Origin: Riemerella columbina DSM 16469
GTDB lineage: Bacteria > Bacteroidota > Bacteroidia > Flavobacteriales > Weeksellaceae
Length of the DNA: 64,000 nucleotides
NCBI RefSeq assembly: GCF_000374405.1
Contig: NZ_KB894229.1
Span: 83,816 to 147,815, forward strand
Direction of reading: 5' to 3'
The first letter of the stretch is position 1. The number at the start of each line of letters is the position of its first letter. Made by a program: the position numbers and the translations under genes. Under the pieces are notes generated by a model. The model ran no database searches and was not told the origin of the DNA. It saw only the letters and a list, made by a program, of their open reading frames with translations. This document shows positions 46,087 through 54,120 of this stretch, piece by piece.

Positions 46087-46767
46087 TTAAAGGTAATAAC
46101 GATTTATAATTTGAGTAAGGTACAGTGATTTATTATTAAGTCGGTGCTCCATAAAATAATCCTCTACATCATCTACTGAGATTTGATAACCTGCTCCAGC
46201 TTTAATAAGGTTTAAATTCAAGTTAACATTTAATTGTTTTTCGATAATTTGAAGAATTTCAATAATGGTATAATTTTCAAGATAGGCAAGGTTGACAATC
46301 CGATTGATTTTATTTTTTTCGAGCAATTGAAGCGTAATCCCTTTAACATCTTCGGCATCTATAAGGTTACGAGTCGCTTTGGTATGAACATTAATTGTTT
46401 CCCCACCTTTCACCGAACGAATAAGATAGTTCATTAATAAATTAGGATTACCGCCATTACCTACAACATTGCTCACTCTTAAAACTAAAAATTTAGAACA
46501 TAAAGAAGCAACTAATTGCTCCATTTTCAACTTATGAAGTACATAAGGACTTTCCGTTTTAGAAGAATCGTAAACACTACAAGTAGAAAAATAAACAAAA
46601 GTTTTATCGGGGTGGTTTTGTATCGTTTCCTTAATTAAATTTTCTTCTCTAAGAAATTGAGCATGATCCGTCTCTAAAGAATTAGAAACTCCAGAAGCAA
46701 AAAATATAACTTCTTCGCAATCTACTGTTTTAAATAATTTTGCAATAAGTCCGTTGCCAACTATCAT
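46087..46767 (-). CDS. NAD(P)-dependent epimerase/reductase-like protein
   Basis: Extended-SDR fold, 226 residues, shorter than typical sugar epimerases. VGNGLIAKLF is a GxGxxxxxF-type Rossmann loop; the active-site Tyr-xxx-Lys is in SPYVLHKLKMEQL; VVGNGGNPNLLMNYL follows. It resembles RmlD/GDP-sugar reductase-like proteins of surface-polysaccharide synthesis, but no such genes are nearby. Likely cotranscribed with the GHMP kinase gene. Confidence 0.72.
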   Translation of the reverse strand: MIVGNGLIAKLFKTVDCEEVIFFASGVSNSLETDHAQFLREENLIKETIQNHPDKTFVYFSTCSVYDSSKTESPYVLHKLKMEQLVASLCSKFLVLRVSNVVGNGGNPNLLMNYLIRSVKGGETINVHTKATRNLIDAEDVKGITLQLLEKNKINRIVNLAYLENYTIIEILQIIEKQLNVNLNLNLIKAGAGYQISVDDVEDYFMEHRLNNKSLYLTQIINRYYL

Positions 46768-46794
46768 GAATTAGTTTTTTAGCAAATATACAAC

Positions 46795-46828
46795 AAAAAG
46801 GCAAAACCTTTTTAGATTTCGCCTTTTC
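46795..46828 (-). terminator. Terminator after dps
   Basis: A-rich stem AAAAGGC/GCCTTTT extended by weak A-T and G.U pairs, then TTG-rich sequence on the minus strand, 31 bp after the dps stop. Confidence 0.65.
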
Positions 46829-46858
46829 ACTTGATTATAGTTTAGTGGAAATAAATGC

Positions 46859-47335
46859 TTATTTTCCTAAGTAAGAGTTATACATCCAAACTTCTTTCTC
46901 TTGCTCTGTGATATAGTCACTCATCTGAGAGTTTGTACCTTCATCTCCTGCTTCGTCTGTAATATCAAGCAGTTCTCTTTGAAGATCAATTACCGTTTTG
47001 AAAGATTCTAAGATGTTTTCTACACATTTGTTAGCATCGTTTACTTCTTTACTTTCCTTAATTTTAGATACTTTTAAGTAATCTGTATAATTATGGTTTG
47101 GTGTAGCGCCTAGTGTTAAAATTCTTTCGGCAATTTCATCAATTTTTAGAACTAAAGCATCGTATAATTCTTCAAATTTTGGGTGCAAAGTAAAGAATTG
47201 ATCTCCTTTAATATTCCAATGCGCCCCTCTTGTATTCTGATAAAACACTGAATAGTTAGCCAAAAGCTCATTTAATTTTTCTGCGATTTTTTTACAATCA
47301 ACCTCTTTAAGACCGATAATACTTGCGTTTTCCAT
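46859..47335 (-). CDS. Dps family DNA-protecting ferritin-like protein
   Basis: Forms dodecamers that oxidise and store iron and bind DNA under stress. The ferroxidase-site segment RGAHWNIKGDQFFTLHPKFE, ELYDALVLKIDEIAERI is complete (His, Asp, Glu). 158 residues. It has its own promoter and terminator. A canonical -33/-7 pair lies upstream. Confidence 0.93.
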   Translation of the reverse strand: MENASIIGLKEVDCKKIAEKLNELLANYSVFYQNTRGAHWNIKGDQFFTLHPKFEELYDALVLKIDEIAERILTLGATPNHNYTDYLKVSKIKESKEVNDANKCVENILESFKTVIDLQRELLDITDEAGDEGTNSQMSDYITEQEKEVWMYNSYLGK

Positions 47336-47370
47336 ATCTTTATTTTTGTTTTATTAATTATTTGTTACTG

Positions 47371-47402
47371 CAAATTTAAGAAAATAAACCGCCCTAATGC
47401 AA
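47371..47402 (-). promoter_or_regulatory. Promoter of dps
   Basis: On the minus strand: TTG (47402-47400), a 21-nt spacer and TAAATTTG (47378-47371), 35 nt upstream of the ATG at 47335. Confidence 0.6.
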
Positions 47403-47449
47403 TAATTTTTGATTGTTAATAACTATCAATCCCATAGGAATAGTCACTA

Positions 47450-48334
47450 TTAATCCTTATAAATGCTTTTCTTGTAAGATAATAGTGTATTTTTCATCAA
47501 CATGGCCCTCGTCATAGGTCCTACACCACCAGGCACGGGCGTAATCCATGATGCTTTTTCCGCACAACTATCAAAATCTACATCACCAGCGAGTTTGTAT
47601 CCTTTTTCGCTATCATCATCTACACGCGTAATTCCTACATCTATAATGATAGCACCCTCTTTGATCATATCGGCTTTTAAAAAGTAAGGATCTCCTAAAG
47701 CTGTAATGACAATATCGGCATTCCTAGTAAATTCTTCAATCCGAGAGGTATAAGAGTGCGTTAATGTAACCGTAGAATTCCCAGGAAAGTCTTTTCTTCC
47801 CATCAAAATACTCATTGGGCGTCCAACGATACGGCTTCTGCCAATAATTACACAATGCTTTCCTTTGGTTTCTATTTGGTAGCGTTCTAAAAGTGTTAAA
47901 ATTCCAAAAGGGGTAGCGGGAAGAAAAGTATCCATCTCTAGCGCCATACGCCCAAAGTTCTCAGGATGAAATCCATCGACATCTTTGCGTGGATCAATCG
48001 CCATAATAATTTTCTCTTGATCCATTTGTTTTGGTAATGGTAACTGAACGATAAATCCATCTACATCAGGGTCTTCGTTTAGTTCTCTAATTTTTTCCAA
48101 AACTTCTGCTTCTGAAGCGGTACTTGGGAATTTATGCAATGAAGATTCAAACCCTACCTCTGCACAATCTTTGATTTTAGCATTTACATAAGCTTTACTC
48201 GCACTATTGTTCCCGACTAATATTGCCGACAAATGTGGCTTACGACTGCCCGATGCTTTGATTTTTTCTACATCTTCTTTGATTTCTTGCTTGATTTCCT
48301 TTGAGACTTTTAATCCATCTAGTATTTGTGCCAT
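47450..48334 (-). CDS. folD: Methylenetetrahydrofolate dehydrogenase/cyclohydrolase
   Basis: Bifunctional folate enzyme interconverting methylene-, methenyl- and formyl-THF. VGNNSASKAYVNAKIKDC, with catalytic Lys in YVxxK, VQLPLPKQMD, the NADP motif GRSRIVGRPMSILM, and PGGVGPMTRAML are FolD signatures. 294 residues. Separated from pgi by 50 bp that contain a short tandem repeat. Confidence 0.97.
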   Translation of the reverse strand: MAQILDGLKVSKEIKQEIKEDVEKIKASGSRKPHLSAILVGNNSASKAYVNAKIKDCAEVGFESSLHKFPSTASEAEVLEKIRELNEDPDVDGFIVQLPLPKQMDQEKIIMAIDPRKDVDGFHPENFGRMALEMDTFLPATPFGILTLLERYQIETKGKHCVIIGRSRIVGRPMSILMGRKDFPGNSTVTLTHSYTSRIEEFTRNADIVITALGDPYFLKADMIKEGAIIIDVGITRVDDDSEKGYKLAGDVDFDSCAEKASWITPVPGGVGPMTRAMLMKNTLLSYKKSIYKD

Positions 48335-48349
48335 ACAACTTTAGTTTTT

Positions 48350-48379
48350 ACTTTTTATTGATTTACTTTTTATTGATTT
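48350..48379. repeat. 15-bp tandem repeat between pgi and folD
   Basis: Two exact copies of ACTTTTTATTGATTT (48350-48364, 48365-48379), followed by a degenerate third start at 48380 that runs into the pgi stop codon. It occupies most of the gap between the pgi stop and the folD start. Confidence 0.85.
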
Positions 48380-48384
48380 ATTTT

Positions 48385-50040
48385 TTATTTATGATTCAGA
48401 AAGTAATTCATCAATCCATTGGTAGAGCTATCATGAGTAGTGACGGGTTGATTGTCTTTTAGCTCAGATAAAATATTTTTAGCCAAAACCTTCCCGAGTT
48501 CCACCCCAAATTGGTCAAAACTGAAAATATTCCATATCACACCTTGTACAAAAATTTTATGTTCGTATAAGGCAATCAATTGCCCTAAAGAAAAAGGGGT
48601 TAACTCCTCAAATAACAAGGAATTGGTCGGAATATTTCCTTGAAATATCTTATAGTTTAATAATTGGTCTATTTCTTCTTTTGATTTTCCAGCTTGCTTT
48701 AATTCTGAAATTACCTCATCTTCATTTTTACCAAAGGCTAAAGCTTCCGTTTGAGCAAAGAAGTTTGCCAATAATTTTTCTTGATGGTCGGACACCTGAT
48801 GTGCAGATTTTACATAAGCAATAAAATCCGATGGAATCATATCCATCCCTTGATGAATCAATTGGTAAAAAGCATGCTGTCCATTAGTCCCTGGCTCACC
48901 CCAAATAATTGGTCCTGTTTCATATTCTGTAAACTCACCCGCTCTATCCACACTTTTACCATTACTTTCCATATCACCCTGCTGAAGATAGGCGGGAAAA
49001 CGGTCTAGATATTGAGCATAAGGCAAAATAGCGTAGGTACTCGCGCCACAAAAGTTACGATACCAAATTCCTAAAAGCCCCATCAGTACGGGAATGTTCT
49101 CTGTCCATTCCGCAGTTCTAAAATGCTGATCGGTATCATAAGCGCCTTTTAATAGTTGTTCAAAATTATCATATCCCACCGCTAATACAATACTTAATCC
49201 TATGCCACTCCACAAGGAATAGCGACCGCCAACCCAATCCCAAAATTCAAAAATATGTTGCGAAGCAATCCCAAACGCCTCCACCGCTTTCACATTCGTA
49301 GAAAGTGCCACAAAATGTTTTGCCACATCAGCCAGCGATGCCGACTGCAACAACCAATCTTTAGCCGACTGCGCATTCGTCATAGTTTCTTGTGTGGTAA
49401 AAGTTTTAGAAGCTATGATAAACAGCGTAGTTTCTGGATTGAGGTTTTTTAAAGTCTCTGCTAAATGCGCCCCATCTACATTAGAAACAAAATGCACATT
49501 TAGTCTTGTTTTATAATGTTTCAAAGCATTACACACCATCAGTGGCCCAAGGTCTGAGCCGCCAATTCCAATATTCACCACATCGGTGATTTTCTTCCCC
49601 GTATAGCCTAGATGTTGCCCAAAAATAACCTTTTCTGAAAAATCCTTCATTTGATTAAGCACCGCTTTAATCTTTGGCTTTATATTTTCGCCATTTACGA
49701 GAATAGGCTTATCAGAATAATCTCTTAATGCAGTATGCAATACGGCGCGACCTTCGGTTTCGTTAATTAGTTCACCGCTAAACATAGCGTCTATGGCTTT
49801 ATCTAATTGACATTCCTTTGCCAAATCTAATAATAAAGATTTAGTTTTAGCATTAATTAAATTTTTAGAATAGTCAAAAAGATAATTGGAACGCTCAATT
49901 GAAAAGTCTTTAAATCGCTGAGGGTTTTCTGAGAAAAGTATTCTCAAATCAAAACTAAACTCATCAATATGGGCGTCTAATTTTTGCCAAGCGTTGGTTT
50001 GGGTAGGATTGATTCTAGGTAACATACTTTGTTTTAGCAT
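48385..50040 (-). CDS. pgi: Glucose-6-phosphate isomerase
   Basis: Interconverts glucose-6-P and fructose-6-P in glycolysis and gluconeogenesis. [46 protein letters not shown] and [13 protein letters not shown] are PGI signatures; 551 residues, normal. Two starts are possible, ATG 50040 ([14 protein letters not shown]) or ATG 50025 (MLPRINPTQ); the second has the more conserved N terminus and an A-rich upstream region. A -7 box lies 17 nt before the first. Confidence 0.96.
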   Translation of the reverse strand: MLKQSMLPRINPTQTNAWQKLDAHIDEFSFDLRILFSENPQRFKDFSIERSNYLFDYSKNLINAKTKSLLLDLAKECQLDKAIDAMFSGELINETEGRAVLHTALRDYSDKPILVNGENIKPKIKAVLNQMKDFSEKVIFGQHLGYTGKKITDVVNIGIGGSDLGPLMVCNALKHYKTRLNVHFVSNVDGAHLAETLKNLNPETTLFIIASKTFTTQETMTNAQSAKDWLLQSASLADVAKHFVALSTNVKAVEAFGIASQHIFEFWDWVGGRYSLWSGIGLSIVLAVGYDNFEQLLKGAYDTDQHFRTAEWTENIPVLMGLLGIWYRNFCGASTYAILPYAQYLDRFPAYLQQGDMESNGKSVDRAGEFTEYETGPIIWGEPGTNGQHAFYQLIHQGMDMIPSDFIAYVKSAHQVSDHQEKLLANFFAQTEALAFGKNEDEVISELKQAGKSKEEIDQLLNYKIFQGNIPTNSLLFEELTPFSLGQLIALYEHKIFVQGVIWNIFSFDQFGVELGKVLAKNILSELKDNQPVTTHDSSTNGLMNYFLNHK

Positions 50041-50057
50041 CGGTTTATTTTCTTACG

Positions 50058-50065
50058 CAAAGGTA
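50058..50065 (-). promoter_or_regulatory. -7 box of pgi
   Basis: TACCTTTG on the minus strand, 17 nt before ATG 50040 and 32 nt before ATG 50025. It begins right at the T tract of the upstream terminator. Confidence 0.5.
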
Positions 50066-50074
50066 CAAAAAACA

Positions 50075-50107
50075 AAGATACCATTGAGGTATTCTCAACA
50101 GTATCTT
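50075..50107 (-). terminator. Terminator after the DUF4349 lipoprotein gene
   Basis: Outer stem AGATAC/GTATCT encloses an inner TTGAG/CTCAA stem; on the minus strand it is followed by TTTGTTTTTTG. It lies 20 bp after the stop at 50128 and abuts the pgi promoter. Confidence 0.75.
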
Positions 50108-50127
50108 CATTTAAAAAAAATCAGAAT

Positions 50128-51018
50128 TTATTCTTTTCCCTTTCTAAAAAAGTTCTGCTTTCTTTTTCTATAAACTATCCCTACCAGTATTGCAATAACG
50201 ATAAAAGGCCAAATATTAAGCAACATCACAAAGGTCATTTTAATCATAAAAAGGCCATTAACCAATGCGTGTTTCGCCTCTAACCAAAAACTACTTCCAT
50301 ATTGATTTTCAATGGTGTTGGTATTTTCAATCTTAATACTCGCCACTCTGGTTTGAGGTTCTTTGATGTAAATATCTACCACACTATAATCCACCAAATC
50401 TTGCATCGTCATTTGTGCTATTTTCTGTTCTCTAGCTGATGTTAGGTTCTCTTTGGTTTCTTCTACTTTTTTCTCATCGGGTTTCATAGCATTAATGACT
50501 TTTTGGGTCGTCTGTGCATCGGTCTGTTTTAAGGCTAAATTTTTCTTTTGAATACTAATATCTTTTGCATCTATCAATCGGGTATTCAAAAACACACTTT
50601 TATTATGGACACTTTCTAAAAACTGCCCTAGCTCAGACGAAGGCACCCGAACCTGCATCCGATTTTCTGTGCGAAATTTTTTCACTAATACCGCTTCTTT
50701 GTCCGAGGTTTCATAAACTTTTTCCGATAATACCTCCGCTTCCAAATGGCTAGAAGTAACATAACCACCCAACGCTTTTAATTGATGTTCAATATAGACG
50801 GTGGCATCGTATGCATTTTTTACTTCCATATCTACACTCGCCGATTTTAGAAACTCTTTACCTTCTATTGTTTGACTTGCCGCCATCGACACTTCCGAGG
50901 CTTCGTCCATAGATTCGGTATGTCTATCAGCTTCACCAAAATTCTTTTCGCTTTTACTGCACGCATAGCTAATGATCACTAATAATATCCATGCTAAGGT
51001 CTTACAAAATTTTCTCAT
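50128..51018 (-). CDS. DUF4349 domain-containing lipoprotein
   Basis: 296 residues. Lipoprotein signal with lipobox ISYAC near residue 20. The DUF4349 body carries KSASVDMEVKNAYDATVYIE, HQLKALGGYVTSSHLEAEVL, RMQVRVPSSELGQFL and a coiled-coil-like stretch (about 160-205). A C-terminal membrane helix (IWPFIVIAILVGIVYRK) with basic tail closes it. Thus it is anchored at both ends. Function unknown; family often linked to envelope stress. Divergent from the GluR0-like gene. Confidence 0.88.
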   Translation of the reverse strand: MRKFCKTLAWILLVIISYACSKSEKNFGEADRHTESMDEASEVSMAASQTIEGKEFLKSASVDMEVKNAYDATVYIEHQLKALGGYVTSSHLEAEVLSEKVYETSDKEAVLVKKFRTENRMQVRVPSSELGQFLESVHNKSVFLNTRLIDAKDISIQKKNLALKQTDAQTTQKVINAMKPDEKKVEETKENLTSAREQKIAQMTMQDLVDYSVVDIYIKEPQTRVASIKIENTNTIENQYGSSFWLEAKHALVNGLFMIKMTFVMLLNIWPFIVIAILVGIVYRKRKQNFFRKGKE

Positions 51019-51043
51019 CGCTTTTAATTTTTAAAGTTTGAGT

Positions 51044-51051
51044 CAAAAATA
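51044..51051 (-). promoter_or_regulatory. -7 box of the DUF4349 gene
   Basis: TATTTTTG on the minus strand, 25 nt before the ATG at 51018; fits TAnnTTTG. Confidence 0.5.
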
Positions 51052-51251
51052 AAGCATCTTTCAAAAGTCCCATTGTATATGGCTTAAAAATTAATTGTAA
51101 GACAGTTGTTACAAAAGAAAATATTAATTATCATTGCTTTGTATTTTATTTTACAATTGATATTTTCGCTCCAAACTCCCTTCCCGGAACTCTGAACCAT
51201 ACTTTTACATAAATTTATTTATCTTTACAGCCCTTTAAAAATAAACCCTTT

Positions 51252-52328
51252 ATGAGATTTTTATTAAAAGTATTTATTTTAATTTTTAGTATTTTTACCT
51301 TAGGGCACCCGTTAAGTGCCAAAGAAAATGTAGAAACCCTAAAGGTAACTGTTGGCGTAAAGGTTTCGCCTCCTTTCGTAAATAAATCTGGCAATCAGTT
51401 TACAGGCATCAGTATTGACTCTTGGAATATGGTTAACCAAAACCTTAATTGGGAAACAGAATATAAAGAATACAATAATCTATCCGATTTACTTACCGCG
51501 GTAGAAAAAGGCGAAATAGATTTCACCATAAACCCCATCACCGTAACTGAAAAAAGAGCAGAACAATTTGATTTTACACAACCCTATTTTATTTCTAACA
51601 CAGTAATGGCTAAGAAAAATCAATCCGCAGTATGGAATGTGATCAAAAACCTTTGGAGTTGGAGTTTTATCTCTGCGGTGGGTGCATTAGCAACGGTTAT
51701 TTTTATTTTTGGTTTTTTAATTTGGATTTTCGAGCGTAAAGAAAATAAAGAACAATTTGGCGAAGGTCGCTGGAAAGGACTTGAACAAGGCTTCTGGTGG
51801 AGCGCCGTTACAATGACCACCGTAGGATATGGCGATAAAGCCCCCATCACTTTTATGGGACGCCTAGTAGCCATAGTATGGATGTTCTTTGCAATTGTTA
51901 CGATTTCCAGTATGACGGCTGGTATAGCCTCGTCCCTTACGGTACAAAACCTCACGAAAGACATTAGCAATATTAGTATTTTATCCAAATTTAAAGTAGA
52001 AACAGTAGAAGGCTCTAGCTCTGCTTCATTCTTAGAAAATTCCAATATCAAATATACTACGGTAGCCTCTGTGGAACAAGGCATAACGAACTTAAATGAA
52101 GAAAAATCAGAGGTGATGGTATACGATGAGCCTATGCTGAAGTCGGCAATTACCCATATGAATCTAGATGATGATATCATTATCCTCCCACATAGTTTGC
52201 GTAGAGATTATTTTGCCTATTGTTTTCCAAAAAATACCGAATTGGCAGATAAAATAGACCCTGCATTAATTAGCACCTTAAGGACTTCTCAATGGCAGAA
52301 ATTACTTACTAATTTTGAAGGCAATTAG
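51252..52328 (+). CDS. GluR0-like ligand-gated ion channel (periplasmic binding domain split by a K+-type pore)
   Basis: 358 residues in the layout of prokaryotic ionotropic glutamate receptors. Signal peptide about 1-23. Binding lobe 1 about 29-125, with TEKRAEQFDFTQPY carrying Arg102, equivalent to the amino-acid carboxylate-binding Arg of the family. First membrane helix about 138-160. Pore loop with the K+ filter TVGYGD at 190-195. Second helix about 203-224. Binding lobe 2 about 230-350, with MVYDEPML. Annotation as a plain transporter substrate-binding protein would miss the pore. The ligand is predicted to be an amino acid; selectivity and gating are inferred. Confidence 0.88.
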   Translation: MRFLLKVFILIFSIFTLGHPLSAKENVETLKVTVGVKVSPPFVNKSGNQFTGISIDSWNMVNQNLNWETEYKEYNNLSDLLTAVEKGEIDFTINPITVTEKRAEQFDFTQPYFISNTVMAKKNQSAVWNVIKNLWSWSFISAVGALATVIFIFGFLIWIFERKENKEQFGEGRWKGLEQGFWWSAVTMTTVGYGDKAPITFMGRLVAIVWMFFAIVTISSMTAGIASSLTVQNLTKDISNISILSKFKVETVEGSSSASFLENSNIKYTTVASVEQGITNLNEEKSEVMVYDEPMLKSAITHMNLDDDIIILPHSLRRDYFAYCFPKNTELADKIDPALISTLRTSQWQKLLTNFEGN

Positions 52329-52381
52329 TAGATAAATCTCATTATTTTTATTGGCATTATTCATTTAAGACAAAAAAGTCT

Positions 52382-52389
52382 TATTTTTG
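52382..52389 (+). promoter_or_regulatory. -7 box of the truncated haemoglobin gene
   Basis: TATTTTTG ending 20 nt before the ATG at 52410; no clear -33. Confidence 0.5.
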
Positions 52390-52409
52390 TCCCATAATAC
52401 AATATAATT

Positions 52410-52790
52410 ATGAAAGACATTGAAAACAGAGCCGATATAGAACGATTAGTCAACCGATTTTACGATAAAATTGGACAAGACGATATCATTGGATTTTTCT
52501 TTACCGATATTGCCAAAGTAGATTGGGATGAGCATCTGCCCAAAATGTATAATTTCTGGCAAACCCTATTGTTTGGAGAAGTGGCTTATAAAGGTAATCC
52601 TATGGGTGCCCATTTTCCACTCAACGAAGTTACCGCTATGGAAAAACATCATTTCGAACATTGGCTAAAATTGTGGTCAGAAACAATTGATGAGCTATAT
52701 AGTGGCTCTATGGCAGAAACCGCAAAATATAAAGCCGCCAACATTGCCAATTTGATGTCCTACAAAATGGAAATGGCAAGACGCCTATAG
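52410..52790 (+). CDS. Group III truncated haemoglobin
   Basis: Small haem protein, 126 residues, of the 2-on-2 globin fold. RADIERLVNRFYDKIGQDDI is the start typical of group III; the proximal His region is in MGAHFPLNEVTAMEKHHFEH, and WDEHLPKMYNFWQTLLFG follows the usual distal-side pattern. Proposed roles in the family are NO detoxification or oxygen-related chemistry. 42 bp upstream of dprA. Confidence 0.9.
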   Translation: MKDIENRADIERLVNRFYDKIGQDDIIGFFFTDIAKVDWDEHLPKMYNFWQTLLFGEVAYKGNPMGAHFPLNEVTAMEKHHFEHWLKLWSETIDELYSGSMAETAKYKAANIANLMSYKMEMARRL

Positions 52791-52819
52791 GCAACCACTT
52801 CAGTATTCGAAAAATTTAT

Positions 52820-52827
52820 TACATTTG
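52820..52827 (+). promoter_or_regulatory. -7 box of dprA
   Basis: TACATTTG at 52820-52827, 5 nt before the dprA ATG at 52833. Leaderless or near-leaderless initiation is implied. No -33 TTTG was seen. Confidence 0.5.
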
Positions 52828-52832
52828 TTTCT

Positions 52833-53939
52833 ATGAATACTGAAGAAATTTTATATGCTATTGCGTTAAGACAATGTCCTAATATAGGCGATGTTAATTT
52901 TAAAATCTTAGTAGATGCCGTAGGTTCTGCTAAAGAAGTATGGCAATTGTCTAAAAATCATCTTAAAGGTATTTCGGGCATTGGAAACGCTATTGTAAAG
53001 CACATTGGAGAGGAGCAATATTTAAACTTTGCCGAGCAAGAACTAAAATTCTGTAAAGCTCATAACATTAAAATTCTACTAAGACATCTAGGGCAATTGC
53101 CTCAATTACTAAATCATTGTTATGACGCTCCAGCCCTGCTTTATCAAAAAGGCAATTTTGATGAAAACACCATTAACATCAGTATTATTGGCACTCGAAA
53201 TGCCACCAATTATGGCAAAGAATTTCTGCAAAATTTCATTTCTCAACTTAAGGATAAAAATGTACAGATTATAAGTGGTTTAGCCCTTGGTACTGATGGT
53301 AATGCCCATCAAGAAGCCTTAAAGCACAATATAAAAACCTCAGCGGTATTGGCTCATGGGCTACACACCCTTTATCCCGCTAAACACAAACCTTTAGCAC
53401 AACAGATATTAGCACAAGGCGGCGCACTATTCTCAGAGTTTAACTCTAAAGATAAACCAGACCGTGAGCATTTTTTACAAAGAAATAGAATTATTGCTGG
53501 ATTTTCAGACGCTACCATCGTAGTAGAATCTGCCTATGCTGGAGGCTCTATGAGCACCGTGACTTTTGCCAACCAATATAATAGAGAAGTTTATGCTTTG
53601 CCAGGCAATATCCACCAAAAGTATAGCCAAGGATGTAATAAAATTATTTTTCAAAATAAAGCGAAAATCATTTGCGATATTGCGTCGTTACTAGAAGATT
53701 TGAACTTAAATCATTCCAAAAGTAAAACTCCTGAATTATTTCCAAAAACCCTCCCACCACTTGCACCACTACAACAGCGGATATACTCTACTATTGAAAC
53801 CCACCCAGAAGTATCGTTAGATGAATTGGCCACCCAGTTACAAGAACATCCTTTTTCTTTATTACCCGTATTACTAGAATTAGAAATTATGGGAATTATC
53901 CGTACTAATTCGGGACGCTTATATTCAATTACGCTATAA
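52833..53939 (+). CDS. dprA: DNA-processing protein DprA
   Basis: Single-stranded-DNA-binding RecA loader of natural transformation. An N-terminal SAM/HhH-like part (ALRQCPNIGDVNFKILV, GISGIGNAIVKHI) precedes the Rossmann-like domain (IIGTRNATNYGKEFL, SGLALGTDGNAHQEAL, RNRIIAGFSDATIVVESAYA). A C-terminal winged helix (about 305-368) ends the 368-residue protein. The start MNTEEILYAIALRQCP fits the conserved N terminus of flavobacterial DprA. Confidence 0.95.
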   Translation: MNTEEILYAIALRQCPNIGDVNFKILVDAVGSAKEVWQLSKNHLKGISGIGNAIVKHIGEEQYLNFAEQELKFCKAHNIKILLRHLGQLPQLLNHCYDAPALLYQKGNFDENTINISIIGTRNATNYGKEFLQNFISQLKDKNVQIISGLALGTDGNAHQEALKHNIKTSAVLAHGLHTLYPAKHKPLAQQILAQGGALFSEFNSKDKPDREHFLQRNRIIAGFSDATIVVESAYAGGSMSTVTFANQYNREVYALPGNIHQKYSQGCNKIIFQNKAKIICDIASLLEDLNLNHSKSKTPELFPKTLPPLAPLQQRIYSTIETHPEVSLDELATQLQEHPFSLLPVLLELEIMGIIRTNSGRLYSITL

Positions 53940-54070
53940 AATCACGATTAAAATAATAAAAATTTTAACCCCTAAAAATTATTCTGCTTTTATAAAAATC
54001 GCCATAGCCATTTTAAAGTAATAGATTAAATTTTATTTTGTTAAAAATACCGCAAAACTAACAATTAACA

Positions 54071-54101
54071 TTTGTGTAATATTAAAAAAAGTTTAACTTT
54101 G
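54071..54101 (+). promoter_or_regulatory. Canonical promoter of gdhA
   Basis: TTTG at 54071-54074, a 19-nt spacer and TAACTTTG at 54094-54101. The box ends 19 nt before the gdhA ATG. One of the two best promoter matches in the window. Confidence 0.75.
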
Positions 54102-54120
54102 TTGCTATCAATTAATCGCT

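Noticed and set aside
46087..46767. Part of a polysaccharide biosynthesis locus
   Set aside because: Neighbours are a GHMP kinase and dps; no glycosyltransferase or nucleotide-sugar genes are nearby.
51620..52180. 186-residue minus-strand frame opposite the GluR0-like gene
   Set aside because: The plus-strand frame has a complete conserved channel architecture, so this is a shadow.
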